A stretch of DNA of 32,587 bases, from positions 1-32,587 of the forward strand of contig CALIHL010000187.1 of the NCBI GenBank assembly GCA_938022935.1. Reading direction: 5' to 3'. Numbering within the stretch: position 1 is the first letter of the stretch; each line of letters opens with the position of its first letter. The stretch is from an uncultured Saprospiraceae bacterium (lineage in GTDB: Bacteria; Bacteroidota; Bacteroidia; Chitinophagales; Saprospiraceae). The notes beneath the pieces were generated by a model. It had not been told where the DNA came from, made no database searches, and worked only from the letters and a program-made list of their open reading frames with translations. The position numbers and the translations under genes were made by a program. This document shows, piece after piece, positions 15,739-23,985 of the stretch.

Positions 15739-18700
15739 ATGAAAATCACTCGCCTCGCCATACGCAATGCCCAGTTTGTACTCATTGTACTGCTCATCTT
15801 GGTGGTGTTAAGTGTTCGGTCATTTATAGATATGCCTCGCTCTGAGGACCCTCATGCAGACTTCCCGATTTATAATATCCTTGCTGTTTATCCAGGTACG
15901 AGTCCAGAAGATATAGAAAAACTAATCGTTGATCCACTCGAAGAAGCTATACAAGAGATAGAAGATATCGATCATTACTCTTCTGGGATCAGAGAAGGCG
16001 TCGGCCGCATCGGGATCAATGCATCTTATGATATCGATCCTGAAGAAAAGTATGATGAAATATTACGTGAGATCAACCGTGTCCGTGCTAACTTGCCAGA
16101 TGGTATCATACGGTTTGATGTAGAACAAATCAAGCCGGGTGACCGTGTTAACTTTAAAGTGCTCGCGGTGTCTTCAGAACATGTGTCCTATGGTAACTTG
16201 ATGGACATCGCAGAAGATCTGGAAGATGCGATAGAAGGTGTCGATGGCATTAGCTCTGTCAACATAGATGCAGGAGAAGAAGACGAGATAGAGATAGCGC
16301 TTGACTTCGAGCGTATGTCTGCTCAGAATATCAACTTGGTACAAGTAGTCGGTATCTTAACTGCTAACAATATCAATATCCCTGGGGGAGATATCAATCT
16401 TGGCGATCTCAACTTTTCTATAAAAAGTACTGGAGATTATAAAGAACTCGCAGAGATCAAAAACACGATCATAGCAGCAGATGGCAGACGCATTATATAT
16501 CTAAAAGATATCGCTTCAGTGACCATCAAGGAAGGAGATGTGCTCTGGGAAGGAACTTATAAAAACAATAAGTCTGTTTTCGTCGGAGCGAAGCTGAAGA
16601 ACGGTTTTAATATACTCGATGTTAACGCTTCCGCAAATGCTGTTATTGAAGAATTTAGAAAAACGTTGCCAGCGACTGTGCATCTCGATTCTACTTATGA
16701 GCAAGCGGTAGCTGTTGAGAAAACGATCAACAGTTTTTTTATTAACTTATTGCAAGGTGTCGCACTTGTAGGTGTTATCATATTGCTATTCTTAGGATGG
16801 CGTGCCTCGCTGATTATCATCACCTTGATACCGCTGTGTGTTATCCTTGCTATATCAGTTTTGAGTGGAGCTGGCTATGGGTTGCAGCAGATAAGTATAG
16901 CAGCCCTTGTGTTAGCACTTGGCTTGTTAGTAGACAATGGTATCGTCGTTATTGAAAATATCACGCGGATGATACGCGAAGGGATGACTAAGCGCGAAGC
17001 ATCTATCGCTGGTGCAGAAGAGGTGGGCATGGCGATTGCAAGTAGTACAGTGACTACGCTGTTGTCCTTCTTCCCATTGACGCAACTTGGGGAAGGAGCT
17101 GGCTTGTTTTTGATGAGTTTGCCACTGACCGTCATATTTACATTGATCATCTCACTTATACTTGCCTTAACTTTTTCTCCGATACTTTCTAATTGGATCA
17201 TGACAGACAAGGTGAGTAAGCCATCTATCGCGGATAAGTTTTTTCATTACTTGTCATTTGGTTTGTATAAACCTGTGCTGGACTTTTCTTTGAGATTTGG
17301 TCCACTGATTGTTGGTATAGCGCTAGTCGTTACAGCCTTTAGCTTTATGGTTGTCTTTCCTAAAGTAGGCGTAAGCTTTTTCCCAACTGCTGATAAGCCC
17401 TTACTCTTGATCGATGTAGATGGCCCTAAAGGAACTGGCCTGCAATATACCAGGACATCAACGGACTTTGTAGAATCAATGTTGGACACGATGGACATTG
17501 TCTCGGACTATGTAACCAATGTCGGTAACGGTAATCCGCAGATATACTATAACCGAATACCTAAGAACTTTATAAAATCACATGGTCAGATATTAGTCAA
17601 TCTAAAACGTTGGGATCAGCAATCATTCTATAAGACCATCGCTCAGTTGCGTAACAATTTTAAAGATTGGCCAGCGGCTAAGATCACAGTTGAAGAATTG
17701 AAAAATGGTGCACCAGTACCAGCGCCAATAGAACTTAGGATCTTTGGTGATAACTTGGATGTCCTCAAAGACTTGGCTGTCGAAGTAGAGTCGATATTAG
17801 AAAACACAAAAGATGTAATCAATATCAACAATCCACTGAGCCGCAACAAAACCGAACTTTCCTTTGACTTAGACAAAGAGAAGGCTGGACTGATCGGTAT
17901 CAGTGAGTTGGACTTTGATCGAACCGTTAGAGCCAGTCTCAATGGCTTGACCATAGATGAGACCATCCTTTCTGACGATGAAGAATATAAGATAGTTGTA
18001 AGGATGCCATTTGAAAATGCACCCAACATAGAAGACTTTTATAAGATCTACATAACCAACAGACAAGGGCGATCTGTGCCGCTTCACCATATCTCTACTG
18101 TGTCGTTTTCTTCTAGCCCAGCACAGTTCTCACACTATGATGGAGATAGATATGTTGGTGTTACGGCAAGTGTGATCAATCTTGATGAAGCTTTAGCACG
18201 TACAGAAGATGTGATTGGAGGCTTAGAAGATATGAATTGGCCACAAGGATATAAATATATCGTAGGTGGGGAGTATGAAGAGCAACAAGCGACGTTTGGC
18301 AGCTTAGGGATCATCTTGATATTGGCCCAGATTGGGATCTTTGCAGTTTTAGTATTGCAGTTTAGATCTGTATTGCAACCCATTATTGTCTTTTCGGCTA
18401 TTCCACTAGCAGCATGTGGCTCCATCTTTGCGCTATACATTACGGGATGGCCTTTCTCATTTTTTGCATTCGTGGGTTTAGTTAGTTTAATAGGGATAGT
18501 GGTTAACAACTCTATCATCCTCGTCGACTATATCAACCAACTTAGATCAGAAGAAGATATAGCACTTAATGACGCTATCGTCGAAGGGTCGATTAGAAGA
18601 TTCAAACCGATTATTCTAACAACGCTGACGACCATTCTTGGTCTTTTGCCGCTCACTTTACAAGCTACTAATCAATGGTCCCCATTGTGTTGGACGATCA

Positions 18701-18795
18701 TCGGCGGTATGGTTTCTTCTACTATTCTTACGCTCTTGGTTGTCCCGGTTCTTTATAACTGGTTGGGTAGATGGAGTCGGCCGGGTGCTGAGTAG
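15739..18795 (+). CDS. RND-family efflux permease (AcrB/CusA superfamily)
   Basis: 1018 residues, the expected length for a full RND pump: TM1 near residues 10-30, a large porter domain, TM2-7, a second porter domain (about 540-830) and TM8-12. Sequences such as MPRSEDPHADFP and YPGTSPEDIEKLIVDPLE are typical of this family's start. In TM4 the AcrB Asp407-Asp408 pair reads D399-N400 (LLVDNGIVVIEN), and in TM10 the position of AcrB Lys940 appears to be N923 (GIVVNNSIILVDY). The pump keeps one acidic relay residue, a pattern seen in some non-AcrB subfamilies. The substrate is unknown. It is the last intact gene of the tripartite operon. Confidence 0.95.
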   Translation: MKITRLAIRNAQFVLIVLLILVVLSVRSFIDMPRSEDPHADFPIYNILAVYPGTSPEDIEKLIVDPLEEAIQEIEDIDHYSSGIREGVGRIGINASYDIDPEEKYDEILREINRVRANLPDGIIRFDVEQIKPGDRVNFKVLAVSSEHVSYGNLMDIAEDLEDAIEGVDGISSVNIDAGEEDEIEIALDFERMSAQNINLVQVVGILTANNINIPGGDINLGDLNFSIKSTGDYKELAEIKNTIIAADGRRIIYLKDIASVTIKEGDVLWEGTYKNNKSVFVGAKLKNGFNILDVNASANAVIEEFRKTLPATVHLDSTYEQAVAVEKTINSFFINLLQGVALVGVIILLFLGWRASLIIITLIPLCVILAISVLSGAGYGLQQISIAALVLALGLLVDNGIVVIENITRMIREGMTKREASIAGAEEVGMAIASSTVTTLLSFFPLTQLGEGAGLFLMSLPLTVIFTLIISLILALTFSPILSNWIMTDKVSKPSIADKFFHYLSFGLYKPVLDFSLRFGPLIVGIALVVTAFSFMVVFPKVGVSFFPTADKPLLLIDVDGPKGTGLQYTRTSTDFVESMLDTMDIVSDYVTNVGNGNPQIYYNRIPKNFIKSHGQILVNLKRWDQQSFYKTIAQLRNNFKDWPAAKITVEELKNGAPVPAPIELRIFGDNLDVLKDLAVEVESILENTKDVININNPLSRNKTELSFDLDKEKAGLIGISELDFDRTVRASLNGLTIDETILSDDEEYKIVVRMPFENAPNIEDFYKIYITNRQGRSVPLHHISTVSFSSSPAQFSHYDGDRYVGVTASVINLDEALARTEDVIGGLEDMNWPQGYKYIVGGEYEEQQATFGSLGIILILAQIGIFAVLVLQFRSVLQPIIVFSAIPLAACGSIFALYITGWPFSFFAFVGLVSLIGIVVNNSIILVDYINQLRSEEDIALNDAIVEGSIRRFKPIILTTLTTILGLLPLTLQATNQWSPLCWTIIGGMVSSTILTLLVVPVLYNWLGRWSRPGAE

Positions 18796-18796
18796 G

Positions 18797-19015
18797 GTGT
18801 ATGAGCGAATGTTGTCCAATCGCTTAATCGAAAAGTTAAAGATACATGTCAGTGATCTTAAAGGTCGAAGAAGTGATCTCAAGCTTATCTACGGTGTCAA
18901 TGGTGTCCCAGATAACATCTTCTTGATACGTCGTGATGGTAAGATCGTCGCACGTTGTTTGAGAGGAGATGATCTGGATGGTCAGCTTGCGTTAATGACT
19001 GAGGACATGTCATAG
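18797..19015 (+). pseudogene. C-terminal remnant of a TlpA/redoxin-type thioredoxin-fold protein
   Basis: Right after the permease stop the next frame encodes about 70 residues (GTG at 18797, ATG at 18809). The segment VSDLKGRRSDLKLIYGVNGV followed by PDNIFLIRRDGKIVARCLRG matches the C-terminal end of Bacteroidota TlpA/AhpC-TSA-like thioredoxins: helix, Tyr-Gly-Val-x-Gly-Val-cis-Pro turn, FLI strand, DGKI hairpin, LRG-x-x-L helix. The whole N-terminal half, including the CxxC, is missing. The open frame reaches back into the permease gene only by chance. It could be translated as a 68-residue orphan by coupling to the pump, but I judge it a deletion remnant. Confidence 0.7.
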
Positions 19016-19249
19016 TGCGCTTAGTCATAAGATTAGATTCATTAATGAATCCTCATTGTATGATTTAAACATTACTAAGTAGTCTATTCCTCCGTTCAAT
19101 TATCCGAATAGGTTGTTGCATAAGATCATTCGTTCCTAATCCGTCTTATCATATTAGATAATTTGATATATAATCCATATTTTGTGCCATATTTATGTAT
19201 AAGTGATACGAAGTAATATTCACTAAACCATTTTAAAAACTAACAAATT

Positions 19250-19582
19250 ATGGCTACAAGAAAAAGAAAAACATTAGACGTAAAATACACAAAGACTCAA
19301 ATTGTTAATCAAATAGCTGAGGACAATGAGCTTTCAAAAAAGCAAGTAAACGGTGTGCTAGAATCTTTGAGTGAGATTATGCAGTTACACCTTAAGAAAA
19401 GATCAGTAGGGGAGTTTGTTCTTCCAGGATTGCTTAAAATCCAAACTGTTAAGAAGCCTGCTACAAAAGCACGAATGGGAATCAACCCGTTCACTAAAGA
19501 AGAGCAAATGTTCAAGGCGAAGCCAGCATCGACTACTGTAAAGGTACGTGCGTTGAAAAAATTGAAAGAGATGGCCAATTAG
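19250..19582 (+). CDS. HU-family histone-like DNA-binding protein
   Basis: A 110-residue nucleoid protein. A short basic N-terminal tail (ATRKRKTLDVKYTKT) precedes the HU dimerisation helices (QIVNQIAEDNELSKKQVNGV and LESLSEIMQLHLKK), then the beta-saddle (GEFVLPGLLKIQTVKKPATK) and the DNA-binding arm ARMGINPFTKEEQMFKAKPA, in which the usual R-N-P-[RQ]-T tip reads I-N-P-F-T. The C-terminus VKVRALKKLKEMA is the final helix. Variants with GINPFT arms are known in several bacterial phyla. It is monocistronic, with a terminator 34 bases downstream and about 230 bases of AT-rich leader upstream, fitting a strongly expressed gene. Confidence 0.92.
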   Translation: MATRKRKTLDVKYTKTQIVNQIAEDNELSKKQVNGVLESLSEIMQLHLKKRSVGEFVLPGLLKIQTVKKPATKARMGINPFTKEEQMFKAKPASTTVKVRALKKLKEMAN

Positions 19583-19615
19583 TCATTGGCTAAGTACTGA
19601 ATTTATATTTCATAC

Positions 19616-19648
19616 AAAGGGAAGGGTAGTTATACTCTTCCCTTTTTT
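19616..19648 (+). terminator. Terminator after the HU-family gene
   Basis: A 13-bp stem, AAAGGGAAGGGTA / TACTCTTCCCTTT (one G-T pair), with a GTTA loop, followed by a T-tract. Confidence 0.92.
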
Positions 19649-19669
19649 ACTTCTGGGTCGCCCCGGTTC

Positions 19670-19690
19670 TTTGAGATTTGAATTCTCAAA
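19670..19690. promoter_or_regulatory. 7-bp inverted repeat upstream of the dehalogenase operon
   Basis: TTTGAGA-TTTGAAT-TCTCAAA lies in the only non-coding stretch before the dehalogenase operon, 125 bases from its start. It is a possible operator for the AraC-type regulator encoded within the operon, though AraC sites are more often direct repeats. Weak evidence. Confidence 0.25.
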
Positions 19691-19815
19691 CCACACGCAC
19701 ATTTTTAGCTATGCCTCCTTCATATCAGCTAAACTATCCCAACAACAAAAGCAAGATTGGAACATTCAGCTGCTGATGAGCATCATAATATTGTGTTATA
19801 ATCAAACACAGAGTT

Positions 19816-20712
19816 ATGTTGTTCAAAAAGAAAGTCAAAATAGAAGCTGGATTTCCATATGAATCCAAGTATGTTGAGGTGTTATCATCCAAGTTGCATT
19901 ATGTAGATGAAGGAAACGGAACTACCTTCTTATTCCTACATGGCAATCCTACGTCATCTTACCTTTGGCGGAATATCATCCCATTTGTAAGCAAAGATAA
20001 TCGTGCCATAGCTGTGGATCTCATAGGGATGGGTAAATCAGGAAAGCCAGATCTCGATTATAGGATGATAGATCATTGTCAATATATAGAGGCATTTATC
20101 GAAAAGATGAACTTGAAAGATGTCGTCTTAGTCCTTCATGATTGGGGAAGCTATATCGGCTTAAAGTATGCTGCAGAGCATGAAGGCAATATCAAAGGGA
20201 TCGTCTTAATGGAAGGGATATTAAGGCCTTGGGAGAAGTGGGACACGATCCCTACGGTTACCCGTCGCATGTTCAAGAAATTCTTTGATGCTAAAGAAGG
20301 TCCCAAAATGATATTTGAGCAGAACTTCTTCATAGAGAAGGCGCTTCCTTATCTTACCAAGAGAAAACTATCCAAGGAAGAAATGACTCATTATCGAGCA
20401 CCATTTTTGGATCAAGAATCACGTAAACCTATGTTGAGTTTCCCAAGAGAGCTGCCTATAGAAGGAGCTAATGCCGAGAATGCTGCTGTTATCAATAACT
20501 ACAATAAGTGGTTGACTACTACAGATGTTCCTTTTCATTTACTTTGGGCAACACCAGGCTCACTGATTCGAAAAGAGTATATTCCACTTATGCGTAAGGA
20601 GTTTCCTAAAATGACGGATAAGTGTGTGGGGAAAAGCAAGCACTATCTCCAAGAAGATGTGCCTAACGAGATTGGAGAAGCGATCGTAGAATGGTTTGAT
20701 GATATAAAATGA
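19816..20712 (+). CDS. Haloalkane dehalogenase, HLD-II-like alpha/beta-hydrolase
   Basis: 298 residues, cytosolic, the normal length for the family. Haloalkane dehalogenases hydrolyse carbon-halogen bonds to give an alcohol, halide and proton. All diagnostic residues are visible: halide-stabilising Asn44 in HGNPTSSYLWRN; nucleophile Asp109 and halide-binding Trp110 in LHDWGSYIG; catalytic acid Glu133 in LMEGIL, at the strand-6 position that marks subfamily II (LinB/DhaA-like); catalytic base His276 in SKHYLQEDVP. The cap-domain region EEMTHYRAPFLDQESRKPML and FPRELPIEG also follow LinB/DhaA. The substrate range is not predictable. It leads a four-gene operon and overlaps the AraC-type gene by 4 bases. 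Confidence 0.92.
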   Translation: MLFKKKVKIEAGFPYESKYVEVLSSKLHYVDEGNGTTFLFLHGNPTSSYLWRNIIPFVSKDNRAIAVDLIGMGKSGKPDLDYRMIDHCQYIEAFIEKMNLKDVVLVLHDWGSYIGLKYAAEHEGNIKGIVLMEGILRPWEKWDTIPTVTRRMFKKFFDAKEGPKMIFEQNFFIEKALPYLTKRKLSKEEMTHYRAPFLDQESRKPMLSFPRELPIEGANAENAAVINNYNKWLTTTDVPFHLLWATPGSLIRKEYIPLMRKEFPKMTDKCVGKSKHYLQEDVPNEIGEAIVEWFDDIK

Positions 20713-21542
20713 AAGGCTACTTAGAGAACATACATAATGTGCTATCATATATAGATGCGCATTTGGATGAAGAGCATAAGTTAGATCAGCTCTCTCAAAG
20801 AGCGCAGCTATCTAAGTTTCACTTTCACAGAATCATGAAAGCTTATCTGAATGAATCAATCGGTAGTTATATCAACCGTATTAGGATGGAGACAGCGATT
20901 AAGTTGATTAGATATTCTAATCAACCGATAAAAGATATAGGCTATAACATCGGATACCAAACACCAGCTGCTTTTGGTAAGGCATTTAAGAAGTTATTCA
21001 ATGTGACACCACTGGAGGTAAGGAAACACAATGTTATTAAACCTAACGACAAAGTGTCGTTAGAAGCTAAGCAGTTCGAGTTTCTTGTTACAGAGAAAAA
21101 CTTTCCAGTAACACATGTAGTATATCAGCAGTCCAGAGGAGCTATCGGAGGTAAGGAAACCTCAGATAGCTGGGACGCTTTCTTCCGTAAGGCTGGTGAA
21201 AGTGGATTAATCAATTTTGGTACTAAGTTCTACGGCATCAGTTGGGATGATCCTGACATTACTGAATCATCGAAAATTAGATATGATGCTTGCATCTCTG
21301 TCAATACAGCAAAAGTTGAGTATTTCTCAACACGAACGATAGCCGGAGGAAAACACTTGAGTTTTTTGTATAAGGGTGATTACCAAAACTTAAGCGAGGT
21401 CTATGATTGTATTTTTAGAGAATGGATCATTAAGAAAGACATAGAGCTTAGAGAGGTTCCAGTTTTTGAGCATTATGTCAATAATAAGAGCCAGACCAGT
21501 AAAGAAGAATTACTAACTGAGATATATGTTCCAATAAAATAA
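20709..21542 (+). CDS. AraC-family regulator with C-terminal GyrI-like ligand domain
   Basis: 277 residues. The N-terminal AraC DNA-binding domain (about 1-105) has two helix-turn-helix units: KLDQLSQRAQLSKFHFHRIM and PIKDIGYNIGYQTPAAFGKA, ending in FNVTPLEVRK. From about residue 120 a GyrI/SbmC-like small-molecule-binding domain follows (VTHVVYQQSRGAIGG ... FGTKFYGISWDDPDIT ... AGGKHLSFLYKGDYQNLSEV ... ELLTEIYVPIK), as in the Rob/BmrR-type effector fold. These regulators usually activate drug or toxin defence genes on binding a hydrophobic ligand. Lying inside the dehalogenase operon, it probably senses a halogenated or otherwise toxic compound; that is inference. Confidence 0.92.
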   Translation: MKGYLENIHNVLSYIDAHLDEEHKLDQLSQRAQLSKFHFHRIMKAYLNESIGSYINRIRMETAIKLIRYSNQPIKDIGYNIGYQTPAAFGKAFKKLFNVTPLEVRKHNVIKPNDKVSLEAKQFEFLVTEKNFPVTHVVYQQSRGAIGGKETSDSWDAFFRKAGESGLINFGTKFYGISWDDPDITESSKIRYDACISVNTAKVEYFSTRTIAGGKHLSFLYKGDYQNLSEVYDCIFREWIIKKDIELREVPVFEHYVNNKSQTSKEELLTEIYVPIK

Positions 21543-21546
21543 TAAA

Positions 21547-21873
21547 ATGCAGTTCGATAAAGACATACAATCAGAATATGCCAACTTGTTTCTCAAAGCA
21601 AGAGAAGTATTGCTTTCCTACGAAGGAATCGTTGAGACTAAAAAGAAAAGGATCACTACTTATTCTAATTCTAAAGGAGGTATTTGCCATATGAGGACGA
21701 TGCCATATGGAGTTGATTTTGGTTTTTTGAAAGGCGCAAAAATGAAGGATAAGATAGGCGTTCTTATAGGCAAAGGAAAGGCAATAAGAGTGTTGCCTCA
21801 GAAAGGTGAGCTGGATGAAAAGATTATTAGGTCCTTCATCGATCAAGCAATTAGTATAAATGCTAGTAAATAG
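21547..21873 (+). CDS. DUF1801-like (YdhG-type) small protein
   Basis: A 108-residue soluble protein. The N-terminal helix and ETKKKRITTYSNSKGGICHM precede a segment, VDFGFLKGAKMKDKIGVLIG then KGKAIRVLPQ, that follows the DUF1801 pattern (strand, gly-rich turn, GKGKxxRxL strand), ending with the helix KIIRSFIDQA. The fold is a small alpha/beta domain; some members have been called iron chaperones, but the biochemical role is uncertain. It sits 4 bases after the AraC-type gene, and its stop shares one base with the start of the next gene. Confidence 0.7.
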   Translation: MQFDKDIQSEYANLFLKAREVLLSYEGIVETKKKRITTYSNSKGGICHMRTMPYGVDFGFLKGAKMKDKIGVLIGKGKAIRVLPQKGELDEKIIRSFIDQAISINASK

Positions 21874-22574
21874 TGACAGCAGAGCAAATAATCGATTTAC
21901 TTAAAAAAGAAGCAAATCCTGAAAAGGTCTTGTTTAAGGAAGCCAAGTTTGGAGTTGTCTCTAATAATGCATTGGGTATTTATCATAAGGACCTGAAAGA
22001 AATAGCCAAGAGGATTCCCAAAGACGATGATCTGGCCATTCAACTTTTTGATTCTGGTATTTATGAAGCCAGGTTGCTTTGCAGCAAAATATTTAATCCT
22101 CAAAACTTGACCGAAGAACTTATGGACAAATGGACAAGTACCTTTGAGAATTGGGAAATATGTGATTCGTTCTGTATGGGGCTATTTGCAAAAAGTGCAT
22201 ATGCTGTGTCTAAAGCTAAGGAATGGACAAAACGAAAAAGAGAATTTGAAAAGAGGGCCGGCTTTACAATTATAGCTGCATTCTGTATGGCCGATAAAAC
22301 ATCTGGTAACGAAGTATTTGAGCAGTTCTTTCCGATCATCAAAAGAGAATGTACTGATGAAAGAATATATGTAAAGAAGGCGGTTAATTGGGCTTTGAGA
22401 AATATTGGAAAAAGAAATATTGATTTGAAGTCGAAAGCAATTTTAGTAGCCAATGAGATGTCAAGTATACACAGTAAAGCTGCTAAGTGGATTGCTCATG
22501 ATGCTATAAAAGAATTGACAAGAGATAATGTTCGGATTTCAGATTACCCGAGATCTTTATATCGAAACAATTGA
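21873..22574 (+). CDS. AlkD-type DNA alkylation repair glycosylase
   Basis: 233 residues made almost entirely of HEAT-like helical repeats. It starts at GTG 21873, overlapping the TAG of the upstream gene by one base; no ATG fits better. AlkD enzymes excise 3- and 7-alkylated purines without flipping the base. The catalytic Asp appears as Asp98 in ENWEICDSF, with Trp94 at the place of the conserved active-site Trp. Other signatures are EARLLCSKIF, YVKKAVNWALRNIGK and SKAAKWIAHDAIKEL. It is the last gene of the dehalogenase operon and would repair lesions made by alkylating halocarbons. The codons are visibly A/T-rich compared with core genes here. Confidence 0.9.
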   Translation: MTAEQIIDLLKKEANPEKVLFKEAKFGVVSNNALGIYHKDLKEIAKRIPKDDDLAIQLFDSGIYEARLLCSKIFNPQNLTEELMDKWTSTFENWEICDSFCMGLFAKSAYAVSKAKEWTKRKREFEKRAGFTIIAAFCMADKTSGNEVFEQFFPIIKRECTDERIYVKKAVNWALRNIGKRNIDLKSKAILVANEMSSIHSKAAKWIAHDAIKELTRDNVRISDYPRSLYRNN

Positions 22575-22838
22575 GATCTACTAGGAGTTGATCGCAGCAA
22601 GACTTTTCTTTGTGCTTAGCCTTTGATATCCTGATTGGTTTCAGCAGATTCACAACCGATAAAGGATCATTTTTAATTTTCCCTTTCGGAACAGATTACG
22701 CGATGGGATTTGTGATAAATAGAAAGAGCCTCAGCTTAAGTCACTCGGTATCTATGAGCTAAGACGAGCCTGCGTTCATAGTATTTTGCCTTTTTATAAA
22801 GTGCCGGTTGAACCATAATTGTAAAAGCCATTGGCTCG

Positions 22839-23894
22839 CTAACTCAACAGCCCTTCAGCAGCCTTAATCCCACTCACCACTGCACCATCCATATATCCAC
22901 CATGTACTGGTGATGTCTCCGCTCCCGATAAGATGATTCTGCCGTCAAAGTGATCTTGTTGAAAGATAGGATTACCATATCGCGGGCTGATGTATATGGA
23001 CTTTAGTTTTTCGCAAGAGGTGTATGGGTCTATAGACCAATCTTTATCTTGATAGGAGATGTAGTTTCTAACTTCAGGTCCAAAGTGCTTTTCTAAGTAG
23101 GAGAGGATGCGTTCCTTTCTATCATCCTGGGTCTCATCTCTAAGGCCTTCATTCATAAAGCCCATGAGGCTATAGGAGTTGTCTTCGATATTAGAATGAT
23201 CATACAATTCTATCACTGGGCTAACGTGTCCGATGATTGTCCCTGACAGCTTCATTTCTCTCCAAAAAGGTGTGGCATATCTGATTCCAACCTTGATGGC
23301 ATTGCTCATCCAAGTATGGGTGTTGGCCATGGCATCTGCTAGTATCTTTGGGAAGGCTGGATGCATTGTTAAGCCTGTTGTCATTTGTGGTGGCATAGCT
23401 ATGACAACTTTGGAAGCTTCGTAGGTAGCTGCTGTAGTTGATGATGACGTTTTGATTTTTATAAAGTCTTCTGAGTAGTCTATTCTTTCAACTTTCTGAT
23501 TGAGTTTGATTTGATTAGAAAAGTAACTGGCGAGTTTGTTGATGAGAGCAGCAGATCCGCCACCGATTCTGTAAGCAGAAGGTGTGTTGGGATCGTTTTC
23601 AAAGTACTGCGCGGGTGCCATCGAGCTGTAGATGAATATACTCTTGCCTGTACTGTATTGGTGGAACTTCACTATGCTGAGTTCGTCAATCAGATTAGAA
23701 AGTGTCTTATGATGCGATTGAAACCATGTTGCTCCGAGGTCAATATCATCACTGGTTAATATGCGTCCTCCGACTCGATTTCTACCTTCTAATACTATAA
23801 AGTCTTGCTCACCTTTCTTCTGTAAGGCATAAGCGGTGACAAGTCCAGATAGGCCTGCACCGATGATGATATATTTGTATCGTTTTGTGGACAT
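22839..23894 (-). CDS. Flavin-containing amine oxidase-family oxidoreductase
   Basis: A 351-residue FAD enzyme. The N-terminus YIIIGAGLSGLVTAYALQKK is the FAD Rossmann motif, followed by VLEGRNRVGGRILTSDDIDL (second FAD-contact signature) and GATWF. The C-terminus GRIILSGAETSPVHGGYMDG closes the FAD site as in monoamine oxidases. At 351 residues it is shorter than classical MAOs (about 450-520). It has no signal peptide and probably acts on amines or on a carotenoid/porphyrin-like substrate; the sequence does not decide. It is a single gene downstream of the helicase gene, separated by 91 bases. Confidence 0.88.
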   Translation of the reverse strand: MSTKRYKYIIIGAGLSGLVTAYALQKKGEQDFIVLEGRNRVGGRILTSDDIDLGATWFQSHHKTLSNLIDELSIVKFHQYSTGKSIFIYSSMAPAQYFENDPNTPSAYRIGGGSAALINKLASYFSNQIKLNQKVERIDYSEDFIKIKTSSSTTAATYEASKVVIAMPPQMTTGLTMHPAFPKILADAMANTHTWMSNAIKVGIRYATPFWREMKLSGTIIGHVSPVIELYDHSNIEDNSYSLMGFMNEGLRDETQDDRKERILSYLEKHFGPEVRNYISYQDKDWSIDPYTSCEKLKSIYISPRYGNPIFQQDHFDGRIILSGAETSPVHGGYMDGAVVSGIKAAEGLLS

Positions 23895-23985
23895 ACGAAC
23901 TGATTGATTATTTTTTAACAGTTGGCATGTTTGTTAGTTCAGTAAGGCGGTTACTTAAACTAGTCAGAGTTGAGAAACAGACTAT

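Noticed and set aside
18638-18796. N-terminal part of the ORF leading into the redoxin remnant
   Set aside because: It overlaps the end of the permease in another frame; only the part after the permease stop resembles a protein family.
19671-19862. 63-codon plus-strand ORF before the dehalogenase
   Set aside because: No homology is recognised, it overlaps the dehalogenase start in another frame and lies over an inverted repeat.
22575-22838. Possible broken transposase or integrase in the gap after the AlkD gene
   Set aside because: Translations in all frames are interrupted by stops and show no recognisable motif or terminal inverted repeats.
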